DNA from: JAVBKA01 sp031546715
GTDB taxonomy: Bacteria; Bacillota; Clostridia; Oscillospirales; UBA929
Assembly (NCBI GenBank): GCA_031546715.1
Contig: JAVBKA010000177.1
Span: 1 to 13,694 of the forward strand
Direction: 5' to 3'
DNA: 13,694 nucleotides
Each line of letters opens with the position of its first letter. The first letter of the stretch is position 1. The notes beneath the pieces were generated by a model, which was not told where the DNA came from, searched no databases, and saw only the letters and a list, made by a program, of their open reading frames with translations. Shown here one piece after another: positions 6,541 through 13,694 of the stretch. The translations under genes and the position numbers were made by a program.

Positions 6541-8979
6541 ATGCGTAATACAAAGAGAATCCTTGCGCTTACATTGTCCGTTATTCTCTTGGTCGCTCTG
6601 CTTGCAGGATGCGCCAAATCACCGGACAGCAACCGTGAAAGAGATAACAGCAAATCCTCAGGCAAGCCGTTAGTCGTTGAGACAAGCGAATTGTCGGGAA
6701 AGTTCAGCCCATTCTTTGCCGAATCCGCATTTGACCAAGATATTCAACAAATGACACAGATTGCTCTCGTAACCACAGACCGTCAAGGCGCCGTTGTTTT
6801 CGATGGCATCAAAGGCGAAACAAGACCTTATAACGGAACAGACTATAAGTACTATGGTCCTGCTGATGTCAAACTGGCATACGCCTCTGACACAGACCTT
6901 ACTACATACACATTCGTACTTCGTGACGATTTGAAGTTCTCTGACGGCAAAAAGGTTACAGCAGACGATTTAATTTTCTCACTGTACGCTTATTGTGACC
7001 CAACCTACACAGGTTCAGCCACAATTGGTGCTTTGAACATTCTTGGACTTCAAGAGTACAGATATCAGTCCAGTGTTGAAATGTCGGATAAGTACAAAGA
7101 AATGATTAACAAAATCTTTGCAGCCGGTATTAACCACGCATGGTCAAGCGAAGACACCTGGACACAGGAAATGCAAAACTACGTTTGGAAAACCATGAAT
7201 AAAGACTGGTGGAAAACAGAAGTCGAAGCCATTGTTGACTATTGCGTAGACGGCTACACAGCTGACTTTGCAGCAGAAACCGGCTTTACAGAGGAAGAAA
7301 TCGCCGCTAACGAATGGCTTAAGGTCGCTGTTGGTATGAGATTCTGGGGCTTTGCAAAGTATGACGCAACAGCTACAGACCTTACCGCCGCAGTAACTGG
7401 CAAAAAGTGGACACTTAAAGGCACAGACTTCCCAACAATTGACGATTATGTCAATGAAACAATTGAAGCTTACGCCGGAAATGGAAAAGAATTCTTCTCC
7501 GTTGAATCAGCAGGAGCAACTTCAGATATCATAGCAACACTTGAAAGCAAGTTTGTTATTGAGTTCGCCGGCAAAGACCCTGAATCAGCCGGTGCATCTT
7601 ATAAGAATATCTCAGGTATCAAGAAAATTAATGACACAACTGTTGAAATCCAAATTCAAGGCTTCGATGCCGCCGCTATCTACCGTATGGCAATAGAAAT
7701 TGCTCCAATGCACTACTACGGCGAAGAGGCAAAATATGACTATGCAAACAACAAGTTCGGTTTTGACTTTGCTGACCTCTCACATATTGCGAGCATGACT
7801 CCTAATCCAATGGGCGCAGGAGCATATGTCTTTGAAAAGTATGAAAACAAGGTCGTAACATTTAAGGCTAACAAGAACTACTACAAGGGTGAGCCTAAAA
7901 TTGCTGAGCTGCAATTCAAGGTTACTGCCGAGGCCGATAAGACATCAGGCGTTAAAGCCGGAACAATCGACATTTCTTCCCCATCCTTCAGCAAAAAAGT
8001 CGTCGATGAAATTATGTCTTATAACTCAAATCAACTCACAACAGGTGACGTAATCACAACAAGCACTGTTGACAATCTAGGCTACGGCTACATTGGTATT
8101 AATTCCGAAACCGTAAAGATTGGCGCAGACAAAGCTTCAAAAGAAAGCAAAGACTTTAGAAGAGCTTTCGCAACTCTCTTCTCTGTCTACCGTGATACAG
8201 TTATCGACACATACTACGGCGAGCGCGCATCTGTTATTAACTACCCAATTTCTAATACCTCATGGGCAGCTCCTCAAAAAACTGACGATGGTTACAAGGT
8301 TGCATTCTCCGTCGGAGCAGACAAAAAAGACCTTTACACCTCAACAATGTCACCAACAGACAAATTTGCCGCCGCTGAAGCTGCTGCAAAGGCATACTTT
8401 GAAGCCGCTGGCTGCACCTTCGGAGCAGATGGCAAGGTCGCAACAGTACCAACAGGCGCAAAGAAAGAATACGAAATCATTATCCCAGGCGGCGGCAACG
8501 CTGACCACCCAAGCTTTGGTATCCTTACAGAAGCTAAAGCCGCTCTTGAAAGACTGGGCTTCACACTTATCATCAACGACCCCGCCGATGCAAACCTTCT
8601 CTGGGAAAAGCTTGACACAGGTCTCCAAGAGATGTGGTGTGCAGCATGGCAAGCAACTCCAGACCCAGATATGTACCAAACCTACCACAGCACAATGACA
8701 GTCGCTGCAGGCGGAAACTCTAACCACTACTGCATCACTGACCCTGCTCTTGACCAACTCATTGTTGACGCTCGTAAGTCAGACGATCAAGCTACCCGTA
8801 GAACAATGTACAAGGCAGCTCTTGACGTTATCATTGACTGGGCAGTTGAAATTCCTGTTTACCAACGTCAGAACGCTATCATCTTCAGCACAGAGCGCGT
8901 TGACATTGAATCACTTACACCTGATATCACAACCTTCTGGGTTTGGTCTGAAGATATCGAGCTTCTAAAAATGAAGTAA
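6541..8979 (+). CDS. oppA: Enlarged peptide ABC transporter binding lipoprotein (OppA-like)
   Basis: Extracytoplasmic solute-binding protein of family 5 (OppA/DppA/NikA type), delivering peptides or similar solutes to the downstream permeases. GGAGGG (6529-6534) precedes the ATG. A signal peptide (about 1-23) ends in the lipobox LAGC, so mature OppA would be lipid-anchored at Cys24. A Ser/Asn/Lys-rich linker (25-42) follows. Family-5 signatures include YTFVLRDDLKFSDGKKVTADDLIFSL in parts (about 123-148), INDTTVEIQI (about 363-372), NPMGAGAYVFEKY (about 422-434), ANKNYYKGEPKI (about 443-454) and a DxxANLLWEKLD-like region near 682-692. At 812 residues it is far longer than the usual 540. The main excess is an aromatic-rich insert (about 170-357) between the first lobe's helix and the TTVEI strand. 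The substrate cannot be told from sequence. Confidence 0.93.
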   Translation: MRNTKRILALTLSVILLVALLAGCAKSPDSNRERDNSKSSGKPLVVETSELSGKFSPFFAESAFDQDIQQMTQIALVTTDRQGAVVFDGIKGETRPYNGTDYKYYGPADVKLAYASDTDLTTYTFVLRDDLKFSDGKKVTADDLIFSLYAYCDPTYTGSATIGALNILGLQEYRYQSSVEMSDKYKEMINKIFAAGINHAWSSEDTWTQEMQNYVWKTMNKDWWKTEVEAIVDYCVDGYTADFAAETGFTEEEIAANEWLKVAVGMRFWGFAKYDATATDLTAAVTGKKWTLKGTDFPTIDDYVNETIEAYAGNGKEFFSVESAGATSDIIATLESKFVIEFAGKDPESAGASYKNISGIKKINDTTVEIQIQGFDAAAIYRMAIEIAPMHYYGEEAKYDYANNKFGFDFADLSHIASMTPNPMGAGAYVFEKYENKVVTFKANKNYYKGEPKIAELQFKVTAEADKTSGVKAGTIDISSPSFSKKVVDEIMSYNSNQLTTGDVITTSTVDNLGYGYIGINSETVKIGADKASKESKDFRRAFATLFSVYRDTVIDTYYGERASVINYPISNTSWAAPQKTDDGYKVAFSVGADKKDLYTSTMSPTDKFAAAEAAAKAYFEAAGCTFGADGKVATVPTGAKKEYEIIIPGGGNADHPSFGILTEAKAALERLGFTLIINDPADANLLWEKLDTGLQEMWCAAWQATPDPDMYQTYHSTMTVAAGGNSNHYCITDPALDQLIVDARKSDDQATRRTMYKAALDVIIDWAVEIPVYQRQNAIIFSTERVDIESLTPDITTFWVWSEDIELLKMK

Positions 8980-9024
8980 GCATTCCTCTGGCGCCGGTCC
9001 CCTTTTAGCTAATAAAATGAGATT

Positions 9025-9054
9025 ATGCTCGCCCCTGCTTGCAGGGGCGAGCAT
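9025..9054 (+). terminator. Strong palindromic stem after oppA
   Basis: ATGCTCGCCCCTGC and its exact complement flank two T bases, giving a 14-bp GC-rich stem 45 bases after the oppA stop. A short CTTTT (9061-9065) begins six bases past the stem, so the U-tract is weak and displaced. It may terminate part of oppA transcription or protect the oppA 3' end from decay. The GCCCCTGC...GCAGGGGC core also resembles repeats common in related genomes. Confidence 0.5.
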
Positions 9055-9132
9055 GTCGGACTTTTAAATAGTTATTATTCTTGTCATATTTGACCTGTTT
9101 TGTAACCGTTTACCGCAATTGACTGCTTGGGC

Positions 9133-9355
9133 GACCACCCCGCCAACTGCGGTTGGCACCCCTCCATAGAGGGGAATAGGGTGAATTTGCTTTTTGAGTC
9201 TTCCATCCTTGGAGCGCGGCGCACATCGTCGTCTAAATTCCCCTCTGTGGAGGGGTGGCGCACATCGTCTCTAAATGCCCCTCTGTGGAGGGGTTGGCGC
9301 ACATCGTCTCTAAATTCCCCTCTGTGGAGGGGTGGCGCGTAGCGACGGGGTGGTC
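9133..9355. mobile_element. MITE-like intergenic repeat element
   Basis: The element is bounded by a perfect 10-bp terminal inverted repeat, GACCACCCCG (9133-9142) and CGGGGTGGTC (9346-9355). Inside this, the two arms match again in inverted orientation: 9157-9177 against 9314-9334 differ at one base. The left arm also holds a GCCAAC/GTTGGC hairpin (9142-9157). The interior contains a triplicated 38-39-bp unit. There is no coding capacity, and I could not identify a target-site duplication. Non-autonomous origin is an inference from structure. It lies between two halves of a transporter operon without breaking a gene. Confidence 0.6.
9218..9333. repeat. Three tandem 38-39-bp repeats with hairpins
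   Basis: The units are 9218-9256, 9257-9295 and 9296-9333. Each starts GGCGCACATCGTC, continues with a TAAAT block and ends in the hairpin CCCCTCTGTGGAGGGG (6-bp stem, TGTG loop). Differences between units are only one to three bases, so the triplication looks recent. A related hairpin with a CATA loop lies at 9159-9174. Confidence 0.85.
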
Positions 9356-9548
9356 AGGATTCACGGCACTACAATATCGGGAACAAGTTACTGAACAAGT
9401 CTATTTCAAAAAATATTTTTTGGCTGTTCTGCGCTTAAATCGCGCTTTTTTGTTATATTTATTCAATATATACACTAGAATCCTTTAAGATTGATAACAA
9501 ATTCCCGAATATCAATAAATATTTAACAGCTATGGAAATAATATTTAT

Positions 9549-9577
9549 TTGACGAAATTCCCCACTTATTGTATTAT
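9549..9577 (+). promoter_or_regulatory. Consensus promoter of oppBCDF
   Basis: TTGACG (9549-9554) and TATTAT (9572-9577) are separated by exactly 17 bases in AT-rich sequence. The predicted start near 9584 leaves a leader of about 107 bases before oppB, so the permease and ATPase genes can be expressed independently of oppA. Confidence 0.65.
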
Positions 9578-9690
9578 TGATATACAGTACATATTTATAA
9601 GCATACAATCCTACTACATACGCTCCCTAAAATGCAATTATAAGCGGCTGGTACATAAGTCTGCCGTTAAGTCCGAAAGGGTGGAGATCC

Positions 9691-10677
9691 ATGCACAAGT
9701 TTATTATTAAGCGTCTTCTGATAAGTATAGTTATTCTGTTCTTTGTAACAGCAATTGTCTATGCTATTATGCGCTGTATCCCAACCTCCTACATTGAGCA
9801 GATAGCTCGTGAAAAGTCCGCTAAACCCGGCGCAAAACCATTTTCTGAGTGGATGGCTCTTCTGAATGCTACGTATGCATTTGATAAGCCAATTATCATC
9901 GGCTTTTTCCATTGGCTCGGAAGTGCCCTTAGAGGCGACTTTGGCGACTCTTGGTTATATGCCGGAACAGTTGTCGATAAGTTTAAAAACGTTATATGGT
10001 ACTCATTTTGGTTAAGTGCAGTATCCTTGGTTCTCCAACTCGTCATTGCAATTCCGTTGGGAATCATTTCAGCCAGAAAACAATACAGCAAAACGGACTA
10101 CGCGGTTACCGTTTTTGCGTTAATAGGTATATCTCTCCCGACCTTTTTTGTGGCGACTATTTTGAAGCTGATTTTCTCTATTGAGCTTGGCTGGCTTGAC
10201 CTTTTCGGCACAGTAGGCAAGTATTACAATCAACTCTCCCCAACCGGACAGTTTTTTGATTTGATTTCCCACTTTATTATGCCGACTGCCACAATTGTTA
10301 TAATAAGCATCGGTACAATAATGCGTTATACCAGAACGAATATGCTTGAGGTTCTTAACTCAGACTATATCCGTACTGCCCGTGCAAAGGGTCTACCAGA
10401 AAACAAGGTTATTAATTACCACGCATTCCGCAACACCTTGATTCCTCTTGTAACAATGGTTGGCGGGATGCTTCCGGGTCTTTTCTCCGGCGCAATGATT
10501 ACCGAAACACTGTTCCAAATTGATGGCATTGGCTATACCTCTTACCTGGCAATGCGCGCAGGTGATATACCATTTACCATGTTCTACATGGCATTTATGG
10601 CTGTGCTCACCCTACTTGGTACCTTGATTTCGGATATTTTATACGCAGTTGTTGACCCACGCGTCAGAGTAAACTAG
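9691..10677 (+). CDS. oppB: Peptide ABC transporter permease, OppB/DppB type
   Basis: First of the two membrane subunits forming the import channel. The 328-residue length is normal. An N-terminal helix (about 8-28) leads to an external loop (about 30-100) carrying GDFGDS (82-87), the usual DppB-family motif. Further membrane segments are near 103-127, 137-165, 193-214, 252-275 and 297-320. The cytoplasmic EAA-type coupling loop, which contacts the ATPases, is YIRTARAKGLPENKVINYH with RNTLIP following (about 226-251). The C-terminus DILYAVVDPRVRVN is typical. AAAGGGTGGAG precedes the ATG. It is followed thirteen bases later by oppC in the same transcript. Unlike OppA and OppC in this cluster, OppB is not enlarged. 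Confidence 0.95.
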   Translation: MHKFIIKRLLISIVILFFVTAIVYAIMRCIPTSYIEQIAREKSAKPGAKPFSEWMALLNATYAFDKPIIIGFFHWLGSALRGDFGDSWLYAGTVVDKFKNVIWYSFWLSAVSLVLQLVIAIPLGIISARKQYSKTDYAVTVFALIGISLPTFFVATILKLIFSIELGWLDLFGTVGKYYNQLSPTGQFFDLISHFIMPTATIVIISIGTIMRYTRTNMLEVLNSDYIRTARAKGLPENKVINYHAFRNTLIPLVTMVGGMLPGLFSGAMITETLFQIDGIGYTSYLAMRAGDIPFTMFYMAFMAVLTLLGTLISDILYAVVDPRVRVN

Positions 10678-10690
10678 AAAGGAGACAGTT

Positions 10691-12439
10691 ATGAGCAATC
10701 AGAACGACGATTTGAAAAATAAAAATGAACATGTCAGCGGCTCAGCTTCGCTTGATGATGAGCAAAGAATAAAGGTACTGTCTCCGTCAATGCTTGTTAT
10801 TAAGCGTTTTATCCGCAATAAGCTGGCTGTTGCAGGTATGATAATAATTAGTGCAATGTTCCTATTCTCCTTTGTGGGCGGCTGGGTTTCACCGTACTCT
10901 GAAAAGGATGTTTTTTATCACGAAGATGTAATGATGAAAACATACGCCTCGGCGACGAAAAGCGTTGAGTTTAGGTACAGATTATTTGAGGGCGAAGATT
11001 TCTCAAGCATTGCTGTTGCACAGTTTATGAGTGCCCGCAATAAAAACCAACAAAGCTTTTCCGCTCAAGACGTTAGCTATACCTATGTTGAGGACGGCAA
11101 GGATTTTTACTCTATCTGGGCAATTGACCCCTATGTCAACGTTGTGGTCAACAAAAAGGAAGGCACCGTTATAAAGCCTGTGCAAGGTAAACCCTACACA
11201 GAAGAGCTATTTAACGAAGCCTCCGCCGCCCTTACTGCCGGACAAAATACCTTTACCTCCGGCGGCGTGGATTATCTGGTTTCAGGCGATGAATCAAAAT
11301 GGCAGTTCGGAACATCTAAGCTTGTTGCATTTGCATCAACTAAGATTTTTGACCTATATGACGCTGAAAATACTGCATCTACTGAGTTTATGTACAACGC
11401 TGAAACCGCAGTTATTGACGGTCAGACCACCTTTGAAGCTGACGGTAAGTCCTACGAAATTGGCGCAAACTCCACAAACCCCGATATTGTCACTATTTTT
11501 GACGTAACTAACGGACGAAAAGAGTTTGCAAATATTACAGACTTAGTCATTCAAGCATTCCAAACCGACATATTTCTGACCATTGAATATAAGGCAATGC
11601 TTGAAAAAGCAATCGAAGAAAACGCCACAGAGTTTACCTTTGACGGCGAACTGTACCGTATTGACCGCAAGGATACTGCATATACTGTTACTTCAAAGCA
11701 AGTCACAAGGCTTGTGGATGTATATGCGTCACCTTCTGCCAAGCATATTCTGGGAACAGACCAATACGGCTTTGACGTTTTAACCCGCCTTATGTATGGC
11801 GGACGAATTTCGCTGCTTATCGGATTTATAATCGTTCTCATTGAGCTGTTTCTGGGAGTTATTCTGGGAGGTATTTCAGGTTACTTCGGCGGCTGGATTG
11901 ACAATCTTATCATGCGTATAGTTGACATTTTCAACTGTATTCCGTCACTTCCGATTATTATTATCGTCGGTTCGGTGTTTGACGGACTGAGAATGGAACC
12001 ACGACTAAGAATTTTTTATTTGATGTTCATTTTGGGCTTCTTAGGCTGGCCGGGTATTGCCCGTGTCGTCCGCGGTCAAATTCTTTCTCTTCGTGAGCAG
12101 GAATTTATGGTGGCAACAGAGGCGACGGGCATTTCAGTTTACAGACGTATATTTCGCCACTTAGTACCAAACGTTATACCTCAGCTTATCGTTATTGTTA
12201 CAATGAGTTTAGGCAGCGTTATTTTAACAGAATCCACTCTTAGCTTCCTCGGCTTAGGCGTTAAATTCCCGTTTGCGTCATGGGGAAATATTATCAGCGC
12301 AGTTTCAGACTCATATGTTATGACAAGTTACTGGTTTGTATGGATACCTGCTGGTATTCTGATTTTGATTACTGTTTTAGGTTTCAACTTTGTAGGAGAC
12401 GGCTTGCGCGACGCATTCGACCCAAAAATGAAGAGATAG
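10691..12439 (+). CDS. oppC: Peptide ABC transporter permease OppC with large external insert
   Basis: Second membrane subunit of the importer, 582 residues against about 300 in the family. A cytoplasmic tail (1-33) precedes the OppC N-terminal signature and first membrane helix (about 46-66). The conserved domain resumes at KHILGTDQYGFDVLTRLMYGG in parts (351-371). It continues with membrane helices near 373-398, 415-430, 440-456, 495-512 and 549-569, the EAA loop ATEATGISVYRRIF followed by HLVPN (about 475-494), TLSFLGLG (516-523) and the GDGLRDAFDP terminus (569-578). Between them, about 75-346, lies a roughly 270-residue hydrophilic insert. Topology places it outside the cell, where it faces the binding protein. 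It contains four degenerate repeats. The reading frame is unbroken and the ribosome binding site AAAGGAGA is good, so this is no assembly fusion. Confidence 0.93.
   Translation: MSNQNDDLKNKNEHVSGSASLDDEQRIKVLSPSMLVIKRFIRNKLAVAGMIIISAMFLFSFVGGWVSPYSEKDVFYHEDVMMKTYASATKSVEFRYRLFEGEDFSSIAVAQFMSARNKNQQSFSAQDVSYTYVEDGKDFYSIWAIDPYVNVVVNKKEGTVIKPVQGKPYTEELFNEASAALTAGQNTFTSGGVDYLVSGDESKWQFGTSKLVAFASTKIFDLYDAENTASTEFMYNAETAVIDGQTTFEADGKSYEIGANSTNPDIVTIFDVTNGRKEFANITDLVIQAFQTDIFLTIEYKAMLEKAIEENATEFTFDGELYRIDRKDTAYTVTSKQVTRLVDVYASPSAKHILGTDQYGFDVLTRLMYGGRISLLIGFIIVLIELFLGVILGGISGYFGGWIDNLIMRIVDIFNCIPSLPIIIIVGSVFDGLRMEPRLRIFYLMFILGFLGWPGIARVVRGQILSLREQEFMVATEATGISVYRRIFRHLVPNVIPQLIVIVTMSLGSVILTESTLSFLGLGVKFPFASWGNIISAVSDSYVMTSYWFVWIPAGILILITVLGFNFVGDGLRDAFDPKMKR
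11054..11725 (+). repeat. Four degenerate protein repeats inside OppC
   Basis: Each unit has a short helix-like stretch, then a Gln/Asn-containing turn, then F-x3-G/D-x2-Y-x-[IV]. The beta parts start SFSAQDVSYTY (residues 122-132), TFTSGGVDYLV (187-197), TFEADGKSYEI (247-257) and EFTFDGELYRI (314-324). The last three are followed after 10-20 residues by a V/I-F/V-D-V/L strand: IFDLYD, IFDVTN and LVDVYA. The repeats are visible only at protein level, so the duplication is old. Confidence 0.65.
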
Positions 12440-12451
12440 GAGGAGAACAAC

Positions 12452-13600
12452 ATGGCAAAGAAAGCAACGAAAACCTTAAACTATATTTCTGCTAAGGAGT
12501 CCTCCCGTATCTCCAGAGAAAACAGAAAAGTTACTAAGGTCTTAACCGATAAATTCAACCGCAAAAACGTTACCGAGTCCGAATACACCACCGCCATGAA
12601 GGACGATAACAACATAGTCGAGTTTGACGACCTTCGCACCCACTTTTTTACCGATATCGGTGTTGTCAAAGCTGTTGACGGCGTTAGCTTTAACATTCCC
12701 AAGGGTAAAACTGTTGGCGTTGTAGGCGAATCTGGCTGCGGAAAGTCCGTAACCAGTCTGTCTTTGATGCAGCTTGTCCAGCGTCCTCAAGGGCAAATTG
12801 TTAGCGGTGAACTGCGCTTGAACATGGGTTCAGGCAAAGCATATGACATTGCAAAAATGACCCCTAAGACAATGCAGGATATCCGCGGAAACGTTATCTC
12901 AATGATTTTCCAAGAGCCTATGACCAGCCTAAACCCGGTTTTCCGCATTGGTCAACAGGTAAACGAGGTTATCGCCCTCCACTACCCTGACCTAAAGCAG
13001 GAGGACGTTGAGAAACGCACATTAGACACTATTAAGCTCGTTGGTATCGCCAACGCCGAGGGCGTCTACAAAATGTACCCACATGAGCTTTCAGGCGGTA
13101 TGCGTCAGAGAATTATGATAGCAATGGCTCTGGCATGTGACCCAAACCTTATTATTGCAGACGAGCCTACCACCGCTCTTGACGTTACAATTCAAGCCCA
13201 AATTCTTGACCTACTGCGCAACCTAAAGGACAAAATCAACTCAAGTATTATGCTTATTACTCACGATTTAGGCGTTATAGCTGAAATGGCTGACTATGTT
13301 GTGGTTATGTACGCTGGAAGAATTATTGAGCGCGGCACTGTCCAAGAGATTTTCGGCAATCCATGCCACCCCTACACCATCGGTCTTATGGAATCCAAGC
13401 CCATTGTAAACAGACGTGTGGAACGGCTATACAGCATCCCCGGCAAGGTTCCAAACCCCATTGACATGCCTAACTACTGCTATTTTAAGGATCGTTGTGA
13501 AAAATGTGTTGATGGTTGCTCCGGTGCGTATCCGAACGACATCCAAATTACACCGACACATTCAGTAGCATGTTATCGCTACGCAGGAAAGGGGAAATAA
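12452..13600 (+). CDS. oppD: Peptide ABC transporter ATPase, OppD/DppD type
   Basis: ATP-binding subunit that energises import with OppF. All motifs are present: Walker A GESGCGKS (92-99), Q-loop Gln154 in FQEPMTSLNP, signature LSGGMRQR (213-220), Walker B LIIADEPT (233-240), D-loop TALD (241-244) and switch His271. The oligopeptide C-terminal domain (about 303-382) contains HPYTIGLMES and cysteines 343, 349, 352, 356 and 374; related DppD proteins are reported to bind a [4Fe-4S] cluster through four of such cysteines. It has about 50 extra basic, polar residues before the ATPase domain. A later ATG (residue 49) lacks a ribosome binding site, whereas AGGAGGAG sits just before 12452, so the long form is preferred. 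The gap to oppC is twelve bases. Confidence 0.96.
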   Translation: MAKKATKTLNYISAKESSRISRENRKVTKVLTDKFNRKNVTESEYTTAMKDDNNIVEFDDLRTHFFTDIGVVKAVDGVSFNIPKGKTVGVVGESGCGKSVTSLSLMQLVQRPQGQIVSGELRLNMGSGKAYDIAKMTPKTMQDIRGNVISMIFQEPMTSLNPVFRIGQQVNEVIALHYPDLKQEDVEKRTLDTIKLVGIANAEGVYKMYPHELSGGMRQRIMIAMALACDPNLIIADEPTTALDVTIQAQILDLLRNLKDKINSSIMLITHDLGVIAEMADYVVVMYAGRIIERGTVQEIFGNPCHPYTIGLMESKPIVNRRVERLYSIPGKVPNPIDMPNYCYFKDRCEKCVDGCSGAYPNDIQITPTHSVACYRYAGKGK

Positions 13601-13602
13601 TT

Positions 13603-13694
13603 ATGGCAGTAACAATTGAAAATAATTTTACTCCCCTAGTGCATAATCCTGAAAATATTTTAGAGATTAACGCTCTGAAAAAGTACTTCCCCAT
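13603..13694 (+). CDS. oppF: Peptide ABC transporter ATPase OppF, partial 5' end
   Basis: Only the first 30 codons are inside the window; the gene continues past its end. The start has GGAAAGGGG upstream and lies two bases after the oppD stop. After about 18 unconserved residues comes ILEINALKKYFP, matching the opening strand of OppF/DppF ATPases (LLEVxNLKKYFP). Position as the last gene of an oppABCDF order supports the call. Its ATPase motifs cannot be checked here. Confidence 0.8.
   Translation, partial: MAVTIENNFTPLVHNPENILEINALKKYFP

Larger units (their letters stand above)
8980..9690. other. 711-base gap between oppA and oppB
   Basis: No gene is supported. In order the gap holds a perfect 14-bp stem (9025-9054), a MITE-like repeat element (9133-9355), an AT-rich stretch with the palindrome AAAAAATATTTTTT (9408-9421), a weak GCGC/GCGC stem followed by six T (9431-9451), a consensus promoter (9549-9577), and a leader of about 107 bases before oppB in which I recognise no known riboswitch. 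Confidence 0.75.

Noticed and set aside
8120..8698. A 192-codon open frame inside oppA
   Set aside because: It is a shifted frame of the well-supported oppA reading frame, rich in Gln/Leu/Thr from its codon bias, with no start signals.
9218..9333. CRISPR-like array
   Set aside because: The three units are contiguous, without unique spacers, and no cas gene is present.
9431..9451. Intrinsic terminator (GCGC stem followed by six T)
   Set aside because: The stem is only four base pairs with a seven-base loop, too weak to list as a terminator.
9127..9488. Open frames encoding repeated PSVEGWRTSSL-like peptides
   Set aside because: They arise from reading through the tandem GC-rich repeats and hairpins; there is no ribosome binding site and both strands stay open equally.

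Overview
The window reads as a chromosomal segment of a low-to-medium GC Gram-positive anaerobe of the class Clostridia, most plausibly Oscillospirales/Ruminococcaceae-like. This rests on strong AGGAGG-type ribosome binding sites, sigma-A-like promoters, a lipoprotein-anchored solute-binding protein, an EF-P gene followed by a zinc-ribbon protein of the C. difficile CD1247 type, and GC-rich palindromic intergenic repeats that I recall from that group. The lineage is an inference. All genes are on the + strand.

Layout. (1) Bases 1-495 hold no convincing complete gene. They are a string of short hairpins and repeat fragments, with a possible gene 3' end in the first 110 bases. (2) 496-5163 looks like one operon from a TTGCTA-N17-TAAAAT promoter: efp (elongation factor P), an acidic Cys/His-rich zinc-ribbon protein, nadA and nadB (de novo NAD synthesis up to quinolinate), and an HD-GYP-like phosphohydrolase with altered signature motifs. 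The gaps are 6, 5, 2 and 35 bases. No nadC is present. (3) 5164-6439 holds two unrecognised membrane proteins, each behind an intergenic region with an inverted repeat. (4) 6460-13694 is an oligopeptide/dipeptide-type ABC importer in the order binding protein, permease B, permease C, ATPase D, ATPase F (cut by the window end).

How the genes work together. NadA and NadB make quinolinate from aspartate and dihydroxyacetone phosphate. The importer would capture peptides (or a related solute) with the lipoprotein OppA, pass them through OppB/OppC and power transport with OppD/OppF. oppA has its own consensus promoter and is followed by a 14-bp perfect stem. A 711-base gap with a MITE-like repeat element separates it from oppB, which has a second consensus promoter. 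The binding protein and the membrane/ATPase genes are therefore probably transcribed at different levels.

The most unusual point is in the importer. OppC (582 residues, against about 300 usually) carries a roughly 270-residue insert right after its first membrane helix, placed outside the cell by topology. The insert contains four degenerate repeats of a helix plus an F-x3-G-x2-Y-x-[IV]-like beta unit. OppA (812 residues, against about 540 usually) also carries a large insert of about 190 residues. The two enlarged partners suggest a specialised extracytoplasmic docking or capture arrangement. No CRISPR array, tRNA, rRNA, integrase or transposase gene was seen.
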